Assembly (NCBI GenBank): GCA_027575765.1
Contig: JANBPT010000025.1
Coordinates: forward strand, 45,670 to 109,669
Reading direction: 5' to 3'
Length of the DNA stretch: 64,000 nt
DNA from: Tieghemiomyces parasiticus
Taxonomy: Eukaryota; Kickxellomycota; Dimargaritomycetes; Dimargaritales; Dimargaritaceae
The translations under genes and the position numbers were made by a program. This document shows, piece after piece, positions 1 through 10,721 of the stretch; the first letter of the stretch is position 1, and each line of letters opens with the position of its first letter. A model generated the notes under the pieces. It was not told the origin of the DNA. It ran no database searches and saw only the letters and a list, made by a program, of their open reading frames with translations.

Positions 1-2083
1 TGTAGTTTGAGGGTCTCCACCGTACTTAGGCCCGACTTGCCCCCAGAGAGATGCCGGTCGCGGACCGGCGACCGTACCACGGGAGAATTGGGAGTCGTGG
101 GACTGCCCGACGGGGCAACGCCGTCACCATCGTCGGCTGTAAGGGTGGGCTCAGCGTCGGGAGGCCCCGGTTCCGCGTCATCGGCGTCGTCGTTGGTCGC
201 GTCGGCCATTTCGAAGAGCTTAAGCTGCTCAGTGATACTGTGTTCCAAACGTAACACTTCAACCCAGTCTAGGTCGAGACACTCCGCCAGTCGCCGTAGA
301 AAGTACCGCGCACGGGCGTCATACACGTTGTCGGTCAGGAAGAGCAAGAACATGTCGAGAACGATGGTCTTTTTGATGTCAATGGTGATCAAATCGGTGG
401 CCTTGGGCTTGGGCGGGGTGGACGGTTTCGACTCTACCACGGGCTTGTCGCCGTCATCGGCAGCGGCAGCGTCGACCGGGGAGGTGGTAGGACTGCCCTC
501 CACATTGTCCTCTGAGGCATTGACCTGAGTTCGGGCCTGGGCCTGGGCCCGATGTTCGGCAGGCAAAAAGGGGTTTACGTCGCCGAAACCGTGGTTCGCG
601 TCCCGAGATATAGGCGAGGAGAAGAGGGTTGACGCGCTTGGGTTATGGTCGTGAAGGTCGGGGGCCTTGAACGGGTCGATGCTCATAGCCAGGTCCCACT
701 CGTCAAAGGTCGGGGAGGTCACCGCTGCGGGTGGGAGCGCCGGTGGTGGGTGGTCCGATCCACCGGGGGTTGTGCGCCGACCCCCATGGTCCGGAAATTC
801 GAAGGGATTTTCCTGCTCCCAGGTGTCCCCCAGACCGAAATTAACCGCCGTATCCGACTGTAAATCTTCGCCCACCTCGAAATTGACGGCGGCGGGAGAG
901 CAGGGCTCGAATAGAGTGTCGCGTGTGCTCGCCACGTCGTCGTTGACCACGGACAGTTTCTGTTCTGATGTGACCACTATCGTTTCACCCTCGGACACCA
1001 GTGAACTGGTCAAGTCGCTGGTCTTCACGTTGTGGCGGGACATCTGTTCAATCATGCGTTGTTCTAAACCGGTCGGCGGTAGTGGTGAAGTAAGGGTACC
1101 AATACCATCCACAACGATAATTAGTGCCTGATAAATTGTTACGAAGTCATTCCTAAATTGGTGCCTGCGGGAATGCCGCATGGTTCAGCCATCGCGAGTG
1201 TGATGTGAGCTTTTCCATTTCGGGCGCCCTTCTCAAGCTAGGAGGTACTGGGCAAGTATTTAGATCTTCACTTACCCGACTCGTCCAACTGCATGTGGCT
1301 GTACAGTTTCCGCATCGACTTGCGGACGAAATTGAGGTAACTCGAAGTGGCCAGCATGGCCTCCTTGTGGCGCACGTCGAACCGGGTTTCAAGTTCGATG
1401 AACAACAGATAACATAGACCAACGTAAGCGATTTTCTGGCGTTCGCTCAGGATTCCCTGGCTGGCCTGGCGCTGTTGCTCGCGTTCAGCGTCGACGAGTT
1501 TGCGGTGTTCGGTGACGGCATCGGGTGCCTGCTGGCGCTGCACATGGGCAATGTCATACCTCTCCCCGTCCGGCAGGTCTTCCGGGGACGGCTTGTGAAT
1601 GAGAGGAATGTCGGAGACCAGTGGAGGGAGAGCCGATAGGGTGGGTGGGAGGACCGGGCTGTCGGATAAGGTTTGCATGCCGTCAGGTCCCGCTGACACC
1701 GTCCGATTGCGGGCCCCGCCCTTCGCCGGGCCGTTCGCCGTCGGCGTTGAGGGCCCCGACGGGGTAGCCTTGGATGTTGTGCCCCGGCGCGGAGTCGGTT
1801 GGATTGGGCTAGGCTGGCTATCGCTTCGCATCGGCCGCCGGTCCAGTTTGAAGTTGGACTGGTCAAAGGCCAGGTCAAAGTCGTAGTCTTTGCGGCGATC
1901 GAACTTGTGGCAGCCGGAGACAGGGGCTTGTAAGGCGCCTAAGGAGGGCAGGTTGCCACTGGAGCCGGCCAGTGCCGGGGGCCTTGGCATCTGGGAGCCT
2001 TGAGGGCCCAGGGAGGCCGAGGACCCCGAACGTGAGCGGTTGGACATGGACAGGAGAGGGGCGTCGTATGAGTTCCTGGGCAC
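1..2083 (-). CDS. DUF726 / Mil1-TMCO4 family protein, N-terminal part (runs off left edge)
   Basis: Two exons on the minus strand: 1276..2083 and 1..1063, joined across a 212-bp intron (1064..1275, GTAAGT donor, TTTAG acceptor, phase 1). The splice joins ...MQLDESG-type sequence to EQRMIEQMSRHNV, which keeps one frame and fits the start of the fungal DUF726 family. Exon 1 holds a disordered Ser/Pro-rich N-terminus (about residues 1-195) and a helical block with IAYVGLCYLLFIELETRF and SMRKLYSHMQ. Exon 2 holds a disordered stretch with NPF twice and DPF once, then a helical block (VLDMFLLFLTDNVYDARAR, then FLRRLAECLDLDWVEVLRLE) as in TMCO4/DUF726. The alpha/beta-hydrolase-like part would lie beyond base 1. 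Yeast Mil1 of this family binds a clathrin adaptor complex. Family call by motif recall; enzymatic activity not established. Confidence 0.72.
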
Positions 2084-2905
2084 AAATTGAGCAGACGGTC
2101 TCGCCCTGCTACAAGTTGGGAAGCTGTTGGCGTCCGGCGTTGGTAGATGATTAAACAGGGCCTGGCCAGTTGCTAGACGGCGATGCGTGGTGAAACCCGA
2201 GGAGGGACGGCGGAGTCCGGGCGGCCGAAGCAGAAGTGGTCACAACGGCGATACGGAATGAGCCCCGAGGCGATGTAAAACTGGCTGGCTTAAGAAGGGA
2301 GGAGGTTAAGGGGGATGCGGGAATGGGCTAATTTCGATGGCGAGACGCTAGCAAGGGAGAGTAGGCGGAGATGAATGGGCGTGTTTGCAAGGGCGTTTCA
2401 GGGTGCCCCGTTGGCTATTAAATGTCGAGCCAAGTGAGTTGACGGTTGGTGGGAGAAGGGTTGCGTGGCGGTATGGCTTGCGACGCCGCGGCCCGACTGT
2501 ACAAGGGAGTGAGCCAGGTGGGTATATCGGGGAACTGGGCAAGTTGAGGCCCGACTGCATGCCACATTATGCTAGCAGGGCGGAACTGTCACGTCGAAGG
2601 GGCCCAGAGGGCCAGGGGACTCGGATCGGCGCATTAACACCCCCCCTCTGAGCCTCTTGGGCCTACATTAGGTGGGAAGAGGTGTCACGTGATGGAATAG
2701 GTAGAAGAGAGTGGCCACCTCGGGTCTCAGCGCAGCCATCTGCCTGAAGAAGGTGGTGGGGTTCCGGCTGTGCTGGATTAATAACGAGCCTAGCTAATTA
2801 AATCCATGAGATAAGTGTCCTCCTAAAGACCCTCTGGGCATTAGCCACAGCAACCAGAAAAAAAGAAAAACACGCCCCCTTTGCCGGGAGGCGAAACCCA
2901 AGCGG
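2084..2905. other. Intergenic, upstream of the DUF726 gene
   Basis: No coding region is visible. The stretch lies between the start of the DUF726 gene (minus) and the 3' end of the PAM2-motif gene (minus), so it should hold the former's promoter and the latter's terminator. AATAAA-like or TATA boxes are not convincing. Confidence 0.4.
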
Positions 2906-3644
2906 TCAGCCATGTACCTCGTGGGCTTGTGATATACGATTTATATGTAAAACTTTGCAGTAGGGTAGAAATAAAGCGGTGGCCAGTCGAATGGCATGGC
3001 CAACATTAACACAATTGAGGATGGGCCGTAAACCTCGTGCGTCAGGACTCACCAAATAAAATACGGGTGCCCAGGCGGGCCTGGGCTTGGACCTTACGCA
3101 GCCGGCCGGCCAACCGCTCGGTACAGAGGGCAGGTTCGGGTACGCGGTGGTCGGCCACCAACCGGCGGGCCAGCTCGGCCACATCGTCATGCTCGTAGAC
3201 CGACAAGCGCTGCACGGCGCGGGTGTGGAGCTCCACGTCCACCGTGACGAGGTGCCGACCACGGGGGCCAAGCGGCGGGGACGCGGCGGCGTATGCCGTG
3301 TGGCTTGGAGTACGGGAGATGGCCGGGCGGACGGGGGTGGCGGTGGATGTATTCTTCCAGGCGTAGCCCGGACCAGGCTGCGAGTGGCTCTTGGCGAGCG
3401 GCGGCTGGGTCGCCGGCGAAATGGACGCGAAGAGGGAAACGGCCGGGGGCAGGTCGTGGTGGTTGGTCGGAGGCGTGGCCGGAAGGCGGGGGAAGCCCAC
3501 CACGGGGGAGGTTGCCGACTGGCCGATGGGCGTGGTGTTGCGGGACCGTGGGCCAAACGTGGGCCGGAATTCCGGGGCGTTGGGCGACAGGAAGGAGAAA
3601 GAGGACGGCTTGGCATCCGCGGGAGGCCCGGTCGAGACCGCCAT
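2906..3644 (-). CDS. PAM2-motif protein of unknown function (probable PABP-binding protein)
   Basis: Main exon 3053..3644. Starting at the ATG at 3644, the product begins MAVSTGPPADAK and at residues 17-30 shows FSFLSPNAPEFRPTF-like sequence, which matches the PAM2 consensus (LNPNAPEFxP) bound by the MLLE domain of poly(A)-binding protein. A long Pro/Ser/Thr-rich disordered middle follows, then a folded-looking C-terminus (VTVDVELHTRAVQRLSVYEH..DDVAELARRLV). The frame reaches TGA at 3042, but that stop lies inside a good donor (G|GTGAGT). Splicing 2926..3052 out would instead end the protein ...ILF-AHEVHG with a stop at 2906; that last exon is uncertain. An in-frame ATG at 3860 would add a His-run from a (GGT)n repeat, judged less likely. 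C-terminal fold not recognised. Confidence 0.55.
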
Positions 3645-3684
3645 CTGGACCAGAACGTGAGCAATCGGTGATAGGGGGAGAGTT

Positions 3685-3710
3685 GGGTGGTGGTGGTGGT
3701 GGTGGTGGCG
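3685..3710. repeat. (GGT)n trinucleotide microsatellite
   Basis: About eight GGT units in a row, just upstream of the chosen start of the PAM2-motif gene. Read on the minus strand in the longer frame it would encode a run of seven His. Confidence 0.8.
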
Positions 3711-4231
3711 GCTGAGCGGTCGGAAGCCAGAGCAGAGGGGATGCACAAGCCAGGAGATGAGGCGGGGGGGCGGAGTTGTGGGTCGTGTTGTCGAGGCCAT
3801 CGCAGCGTGAAGGCACCTCGGAGGGGTGTGGTACGTGCGGGCAGGAGGGCTTCCACTCACGACTGGTGAAGGTTAAAGTGGGCGGTGCCACGTTACTCCC
3901 CCCCCGCCTTCTCGCTATCTGACTTGTGGGGTGAGGGCCCACCCCCGCTGTGAGGGTCCATCGCCACTCCATTGGGCCAGGCAGCGGTGACCTTTACTGC
4001 CACCAACCACACGCTCCGTTGCCCTTCCACAACCCAGACCTGCTTTCCACTTTCTTTTCTCCAGTCCTCGTTTGCACGGCTTCCGCACCCGCATTCGCCG
4101 GCACGCATGCCTCGCACTTTGACCCCTGTCCGCCGGACCTTTTAAATCCTCCAGCTGCACCTCTCGCCGCCGGCTCCTCCCGCCCAGACCTACAAACTAC
4201 TGCCCTGCTACAGTCTATCAACCCTTTCGTC

Positions 4232-5015
4232 ATGAGTACCACCGCCGCGGAGACCGTCCTGGCCGCCCCCGCCCCTGCCGCACCTTTCGACTCGGTCCTG
4301 GACCAGGTCGAGGTTCCCTCCGCCGACTCGTCCGACGTGGATGACCCCTCTGGTACGTCTGCCACCCTTTGCCCTTCCTCTACCCACACCTAAAGTTGCT
4401 AGGCTGGTAGGAACCCTTCAGCTAACTATGCCACCCATACTTTGCCTCGCTCCACCCTCAACTCCCTTTCTCCTTTCAGGCGACACTCTAGTAACGGACA
4501 CGGCTGCGAGTGGGGATAGCGACGAAGTCCGTACCAAAAAGGACCAACTTAAGCGCTGCCACGATGAGATACGGTCCGCCACGCAGAGGTTTTCCAAGCA
4601 GAGGGAAAGCCACTGGCTGCCAGCCAAACGACGCCATATTCAGCGCGAGCTCGCCCAATTAGAGGACGGCACTCACCCGGCTTACGCGGTCGGCCAGGAC
4701 GAGCTGGACGACCGGTTCCGTCGGCGGCGCCAAAAACTAGACGAGGCCTGGGCGCTGCGGCGGAACACTATTATGACCGAATACCGCGGGCGGATCGCCC
4801 TTTTTGACCAAACCTACCGCGAACGAAAACGCGCGGCTCTGGCCGAGCGCCTAACTGCCCTGGCCGACCAGGGTGCCCGGCTAAAGGATGGGCTAAGACG
4901 CGGGTACCGGTGGCGGTCCCCTGGCCCTACCGGTCCTGACGACCTGGACGGTGACCTCGAGGAATTAAGGGCTACAGCCGCTACGGACGTCAAATCTGCC
5001 ATTAACCATCATTGA
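4232..5015 (+). CDS. Sds3-like subunit of the Sin3/Rpd3 histone deacetylase complex
   Basis: Exons 4232..4352 and 4480..5015; intron 4353..4479 (GTACGT donor, TTTCAG acceptor, phase 1). Product 218 residues. The N-terminal 55 residues are acidic and disordered. Residues about 55-175 form a charged helical/coiled-coil region with the Sds3/BRMS1/Dep1 hallmark LxxGTHPxY (here QLEDGTHPAYAVGQDELDDR) followed by repeated Arg/Lys/Glu heptads. Members of this family dimerise through the coiled coil and bridge Sin3 to the Rpd3/HDAC1 deacetylase in the nucleus. The tail (residues 175-218) is low-complexity. ATG at 4232 sits in a CGTCATGAG context after a long open, pyrimidine-rich 5' region. It could be a Dep1/BRMS1 paralogue rather than Sds3 itself. 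Confidence 0.72.
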
Positions 5016-7112
5016 CTGTGTACATTTAGCAATTTTACAACTTTAGGTTCGATCTTATCGCCAATATTATACTAACTAGACTTTGAAGGGCACGGTACGG
5101 AGGGGGGGAGGACAGCCAAGGAATAATTATGGAGAGTTTGGGTACCATGACTGTACGATATGATGGGGAGCGGACGCGGCATAACTCGCAATGCGTGATT
5201 ATTTAGTAGGTGTGTTGGAAAACAGTGATGACTCTCCTCTTTCTTTTTCCTTTTTAATTTTTTACTAGAGCTTAAAACGAACGATACGGGGAATAACTGT
5301 GGCAATGTATTAGGAAATTGCAGGCCCTCTGCTGGTGTGTTTGACAACAGAGATGGAAGCGTAATTCCGGATCCAACAACCAGGCACGCCGCTGGTCGCT
5401 ATAGGTGAGCGGACTACGGGTTTCAAGTGGCGTAGCAAGGGCAGCAGTGGCAGTGAAAAGTCGGCAGGGGAATAGAGACTGCGACAGCTGGCCAACGGGC
5501 ACGTAAACGGCACACAAATTCCAGAGCCATCGGCCAAATCCCCGCACTGGGCTAACTGGCTCGCAGACCGTCTACAAATGGTACTCTACCTAACAGTCGA
5601 CGACAATTAAATGACACCATAGTGAAAAATAGTATCAAGCGGCCGGTTTCCCTGTGAATAGTTCGTCTTGTCATTCGCTTGGAAGTAGATCATTCGACCC
5701 CTTAGGCTCAAAGGGTCATCGAGCTTCATTGTTGTCTAGTCCAATTGTAGGCACGTATCGTTCCGTATATGAACCTTCCGACCTTCGTACCTCTTTCGCA
5801 CACCACCAGCCCAGCAATGTCTTCCCACCACGCCCGTCGGCTATCTAGTTCTCGTTTATCCACAACAACCTTTCCCGCCTGGTTATTTTGTGTCATTTCC
5901 CCATTAACCTTTAGAGCCCTCGGAACTAACATGCGTGAAACGTGCTCCACTCGATATACAGAGGCCTGGTGGGGGGCTCGCCTTCCTGTTGAGGTTGCCA
6001 CGCCGCCAAGGAAGCAGTAATAAGCCCACGTGGACAGAAGTACTCCCTTCATCAAACATATATGTATGTGTGGATTTCTCGCATCATCGTAACCATTTCA
6101 TAAGCTCTTGGCGTATCAACAACGGGGGCACCCTTACTAATATTTAAATCACGAAGGGTAGGCTCAACCTTTATCAATGGCGAAGGACATACCCTCGAAG
6201 TGACTTCAAGGGGCGCTATATATTAATGATCTACCTCGCAGGGCCCAGTGAGATCCTTTCCGATGTGGATACCTGAAGTTTCACACCTGCTTCAGAGCCG
6301 TCGGGAACCAGATGAATCTATTGGACCTAGGCGCCCAAACGGTATGTACAGCCAGCCCGTTGGAATTAATGAAGGTTGGTTTCTCACACGTGACCGATTA
6401 AGTTGGCAAGGCTTATTCCCCATGGCCTTAAACTTCGACTCGGAAGAGCTATTCGCTAGGTAAGCAGCTCTCTTCTGCTTGACTGCCTGCACCAATTTAG
6501 AAAGCCTGATGGGTAAATACAACATATAGCCCCAACGCACTTCCCGTCTCTCCAGCGGGACATTTCTTCGTACCTACGTTGTTGATTTTCCTATAGTAAT
6601 TACACAGGCATCGTGAACCCACTCCTACTGCCCTCTTAGATAGCATAATTAACGTGGCTCAGAATAACCAGCGTGTTTTTAGGAAGCGAGTACATACTAT
6701 TTTTTTCTGACTTGGTGTTTGCCATTCTAGAGTCGAATAGACATCCTCGTCCCTGGCCAAGCACCCCTGTAACTGTGGCTATAATATAATCGCCTGAGCG
6801 GTAGTAGAGGCCCCAATACCAAACAGCACTTTTGTCGAGACGCAGTATCAATATTAGGTAAAGTTAGTTTTAATGTTTACAATGTTTTTATGTGGTAAGA
6901 CGTGCATATTGATAAACAATTAGACACACACGACAAATGATCACATGTTGGTATACAAGGTGAGGGTAAGATGAGATTGACGCGGAAGAGTGGCGTATGC
7001 TGTGCAAGAAGGTGCTAAATAACAAGGAAGACCGCCTCGATACCATTCACTGGGGGGAGAAGGCATTATGAAGGAAATACCGCAAGCTCGGCCCAGGGAC
7101 AAGAAGGGCCTT
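5016..7112. other. Intergenic, 2.1 kb
   Basis: Between two convergent 3' ends (Sds3-like gene on plus, 1202-residue protein on minus). Only short, compositionally random open frames are present, the longest about 109 codons. I see no conserved protein, RNA gene or repeat. Confidence 0.4.
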
Positions 7113-10100
7113 TTATCCGTCAATGTCAACATCCGAAGATTCATCGGCCAGCGGAGCGGATGGCCGACGACCGCCGGCAGTGGCCGTCCCATGACGCAAA
7201 TCCAAAGGCAGCCCGGAATCCCCCACCGGCGTCGCTAGGGGAGCCGTACCACGGTCGACCGACACCGTGTCGCGCGTCTCTGACCCCGAATCCTCGGGAG
7301 GCAAGTCATAGTCCATGCCATCACCCTCGTCTCCGTGCTCCGCTTCACCACCGATATCGTCGTCGTCGTCGTCGTTGGGCAGGGACACCATGGCCGCCGT
7401 CATCAGATCAATCTGCTCCATTTCGGACAAACCCAGTTCGGCCGGATCGATTTCCAGAGGCCATTCGGCCAAGCTGTCCGTAAAGGTGTTACCGGCACCC
7501 CAGTTGTGGAGGAGAGCCGAGGATTGATCAACCGAGTTTGGCAGGTTCGACACGACCAACGACGATGGCCCTACGGCGGTTTGGTCGGTAGTGCCGACGG
7601 CACCGAGCGAAGGGCGGCGGCGGTGACCGGGTGCGGATAAAATATTCGTCGCCATGGAGGCCAATGACGAAGTCCGAGTACGCTTCGAGACGCCGGGGGA
7701 AGTGGCGGTGGTAGCCGTCGTCGTCTCCAGACCCTGTCGGCGACGCTTGCGCGTGGATGGTCTCAGCAGCTGGGGGCGGCTGGCAACGGCCGCTTCCTCG
7801 TCGGAGGTTGCGTCATCAGGAGAGGTGGGTAGGCCCAAGGCATCGGCGACCATACGGCCTAAGGGACGGCGCTGGAGAGGCCGGCGCTTACGTGAACCAC
7901 TACCGCCGAAGGCACCCGAAGAGAGGGCAGTTGCGGTCGATGCAAGGGTGGCCGCGGCGGCGGAATTGTTCCACAGCACGTTGGAGCCTCGCACGGTGGC
8001 CGGCGCAGCCGACCCCTGACGCTGCTGCCAACGTGCCCCAAACTTGAGTGCGTCGGCATACGTGAACGGGCTCTTCCGGCTTTCACGTAGGCCGACCTGG
8101 GACCGACTCGCACGGAAGCTGTGAATCGGGATGTGGTCCCACCGGCTATGGGAGGTGGCGGCCCAGGCCTCCGTGGCTTCTTGGCAGTGTCCATCCGCGG
8201 TGGATGCTGCCATCGTCGGCTGCACCGGGCTTGTCGTGGGTAGCACGGGCGGCAACATTGGCCGGCCTTTAGCGGGATGCTGAACTTCCGTCGCCAAGTT
8301 CTCGGTGTCCATGAGGTCCTCAATCTGAATAACCGCACTAAGTGGGCCAGGTGTGGGAGATTCAGGGGCCCCATTGCGCTGGTGATCCAGTATGGGCAGC
8401 AACCGACCGCCTTCCCATGGGGTAGTGGCCAAGGCTGGGGTGGCCAAGGACTTCCGCAGCGGACTGCCCGCGGGGCGGGCCCGCGATAACACCCAGGTTT
8501 TCCCTGGCGAAGGTTGCAGGAGTTGCGGTGCCCCGTCACCCCATTTGCGTCTCGCCCGCTTGAGCCGGTTCTTCTTTTTGAACATGAGTACCGAGGTCTC
8601 TAGGAGGGATGGCACAGGATCGGAACATGAGGTTGAGGAGGATAGGACCCCCGGACTCACCGGGTCCAGTAGAAGCGGCGGGGGGTCTTCGAGCGTCAGG
8701 GACACGACGGAGTCCGCGTCCGATCCGCTCTCGTCTTCATTTCCGTGTCGGGAGGGAACGTAGGCTTCGGCCGGCGTGGGCCACCGACCGGACCCCTCGG
8801 TGCCCGATGCAAGTCCCGGCGGTGATGGAGGTAATTGCTGAAGGTCATTTGGCGTGGGATTCGGGACCGCCGGCGACGCCAATTCTAGGACGGTGGTACT
8901 GACCGAACGACGGAAATCTGCCGGGACGGGCTGGGGCCGAATGGGTGACACTAGGGCGCCAGGTACCTCTAGGTCAAGGGAAGCCAGTGCCAGCCGGTTA
9001 CGGTGGGCGGCAGTCATGTCACTATCGTCCACCATCATGCTCAGCGGGAAAGCGGATAGGGCGGCGGAGAGGGCGTCCGGGTGGTCCGGGAGGAACAGGT
9101 TTTGGTCAATGAGGGCGTCCACGTACGATAGGTCCAGTTGGGCGAAAAGAGCGTCGGTCGGGTGTAACGGAGTAGGCGCGGGCGTGGGGGCGGTGGTATA
9201 ATCGACGGTGTCACGCGACGATAAAGTGGCAGCAGCGGACGGGACGGTGGCGGGTTCGGGTAATGGCCGCGGTAGGAAGGGATCCAGCGCCACCGTGGTG
9301 ATAGGCAGGTTCATCATAGCCACAGAGGCTGCTGTGGGTGACGCCGGGCGGCTAGCGGGTTCCTGGTCAGAGACGCTGGCGTTCAGGTAATCTGAGGATA
9401 ATGTGGCCGGTGACGCTAAGTGGAGAAGGTTAGGGACGGGTGAATTACGCGGGGTCACGGGACCTCCGGCCGGTCGGTTAACTGGGGACGCGGGCGCAGA
9501 AGAGTCACTCCCGTTCGTACTGCTACCGTCAGTGCCGCTACCCATTGACGCCCAGCTCTCCCACCCGAGGGCATAGGCGTACTCGAGGGGATCGATGCCA
9601 CCTGCCGACGACCAATTTGACGGCTCCTGGTGTTTCGTTGTCGCCGCAGTCTCCTCGGTGGCCAAGCCGGGTGGGTTGGCCACCTCGAACTGAATCTCGT
9701 CGTACATTTCTCCTTCGTCAGCTTCGGCGTCGGAGCTAGACGGGGAATAGTCGTAGCCAAACGTAGACGAGGTGTGGTCCGAGAGCTCACCGTCCACTAT
9801 GCTGCGGGCCGCGAATTCCTGCTGGATGGCTGCCGCCTCCGCGGCGTCTACGTCAGAGCCAACCAGATCTTCTGCGTCTAGGGCGGCGACCAGCGCCCCG
9901 TCATCGTGGTCAAGGTCGCTATCGCTGGCGTCGAGAGCGGAGTCGTGGCCGGATAACTCGGAATCCCAAGCGGCGGGTGGTGGAGGGGCGGCGGTTGGCT
10001 TGATAATTTTCCCGACCTTCTTGCCGGAAGGCTGTAGCTTGACCGGACGAGTTGACGGTGGTGGCCCAATGTCATTTTTACCCCGGCCGGCCCCTCGACC

Positions 10101-10721
10101 TGGTGGGGGTCGTGGCGGCGGTGGACTAAGGCGCAGGAGAAGGTTGTCTTCCTCGGAACTCCAGTCGGAAATGTTTACGTCGGAAAGGCTATCGGAGCCG
10201 CCAAGGTCAGCGGTTGCTGGAGTGCGGCGGGCGGCTTTCACTGGCGAGGACGAAAAGATCGAAGTCGGCCGTGGTGGTTTGGCCCCAAGTTTCTTCCCGC
10301 CGCCACCAGTTATTGGCCGGGTGGCCTTACCTGCCCGATGACCAGCGGGCGTCGGGGCGGCTGAGGATGAAGCCAAAAGTCGAGAGCTGGCCGCCAAGGC
10401 GCTAGGTTTACCAGTACCGCCGCTGCATGTGCACTCCGAATCGCATACGGGACAAATGTCGAGGTCGTCGTCGCTCCCGCTTCCGGCGCTAAGAAGTGGA
10501 GGAAGTGTCCCCATGACGATACCAGGTTTAGGTTTAACCTGGGCGGCCGACGAGGTTTTTGGGGGTCGCCGGGCCTGGGCCCGCTTCTCGGTCTTCGGGG
10601 CGGTGGCAGCAGACTTGCGACTGGTCGGGATGCGATCGCGCACGGCGGACGGGGCCGATGATCGGCCATTGGTCGACCAAGGCTTTGCGGTCATGGTCTG
10701 GGAGGTTTTCCGGGGCTTCAT
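7113..10721 (-). CDS. 1202-residue low-complexity acidic protein with a CPVCxxxCxC motif
   Basis: A single uninterrupted frame of 1202 codons. The N-terminal 75 residues are Lys/Arg/Ser-rich. Residues 85-100 read DDLDICPVCDSECTC, with four Cys (90, 93, 97, 99) spaced as a small zinc-knuckle-like motif. Most of the rest is disordered and rich in Ser, Pro, Ala and Thr. Acidic patches (GYDYSPSSSDAEADEGEMYDEIQFE around residue 320, NDDDDDDIGGEAE near 1120) alternate with basic NLS-like tracts (KKKNRLKRARRKW, STRKRRRQG, VSKRTRTSS). This composition suggests a nuclear, transcription- or chromatin-linked scaffold; resemblance to Ifh1/Crf1-type fungal coregulators is only impressionistic. No catalytic domain is visible. 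The many open frames on the opposite strand are shadows caused by GC-rich codon use. Confidence 0.7.
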   Translation of the reverse strand: MKPRKTSQTMTAKPWSTNGRSSAPSAVRDRIPTSRKSAATAPKTEKRAQARRPPKTSSAAQVKPKPGIVMGTLPPLLSAGSGSDDDLDICPVCDSECTCSGGTGKPSALAASSRLLASSSAAPTPAGHRAGKATRPITGGGGKKLGAKPPRPTSIFSSSPVKAARRTPATADLGGSDSLSDVNISDWSSEEDNLLLRLSPPPPRPPPGRGAGRGKNDIGPPPSTRPVKLQPSGKKVGKIIKPTAAPPPPAAWDSELSGHDSALDASDSDLDHDDGALVAALDAEDLVGSDVDAAEAAAIQQEFAARSIVDGELSDHTSSTFGYDYSPSSSDAEADEGEMYDEIQFEVANPPGLATEETAATTKHQEPSNWSSAGGIDPLEYAYALGWESWASMGSGTDGSSTNGSDSSAPASPVNRPAGGPVTPRNSPVPNLLHLASPATLSSDYLNASVSDQEPASRPASPTAASVAMMNLPITTVALDPFLPRPLPEPATVPSAAATLSSRDTVDYTTAPTPAPTPLHPTDALFAQLDLSYVDALIDQNLFLPDHPDALSAALSAFPLSMMVDDSDMTAAHRNRLALASLDLEVPGALVSPIRPQPVPADFRRSVSTTVLELASPAVPNPTPNDLQQLPPSPPGLASGTEGSGRWPTPAEAYVPSRHGNEDESGSDADSVVSLTLEDPPPLLLDPVSPGVLSSSTSCSDPVPSLLETSVLMFKKKNRLKRARRKWGDGAPQLLQPSPGKTWVLSRARPAGSPLRKSLATPALATTPWEGGRLLPILDHQRNGAPESPTPGPLSAVIQIEDLMDTENLATEVQHPAKGRPMLPPVLPTTSPVQPTMAASTADGHCQEATEAWAATSHSRWDHIPIHSFRASRSQVGLRESRKSPFTYADALKFGARWQQRQGSAAPATVRGSNVLWNNSAAAATLASTATALSSGAFGGSGSRKRRPLQRRPLGRMVADALGLPTSPDDATSDEEAAVASRPQLLRPSTRKRRRQGLETTTATTATSPGVSKRTRTSSLASMATNILSAPGHRRRPSLGAVGTTDQTAVGPSSLVVSNLPNSVDQSSALLHNWGAGNTFTDSLAEWPLEIDPAELGLSEMEQIDLMTAAMVSLPNDDDDDDIGGEAEHGDEGDGMDYDLPPEDSGSETRDTVSVDRGTAPLATPVGDSGLPLDLRHGTATAGGRRPSAPLADESSDVDIDG

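Noticed and set aside
3187..3972. 261-codon and 316-codon minus frames overlapping the PAM2-motif gene
   Set aside because: They are alternative frames of the same exon; only the chosen frame contains the PAM2 motif and an ordered C-terminus.
5045..5060. GGTTCGATC, tRNA B-box look-alike
   Set aside because: No A-box at the right distance and no cloverleaf could be drawn.
9772..10341. 189-codon plus-strand frame
   Set aside because: Antisense to the 1202-residue gene; Ser/Arg-rich composition mirrors the other strand.
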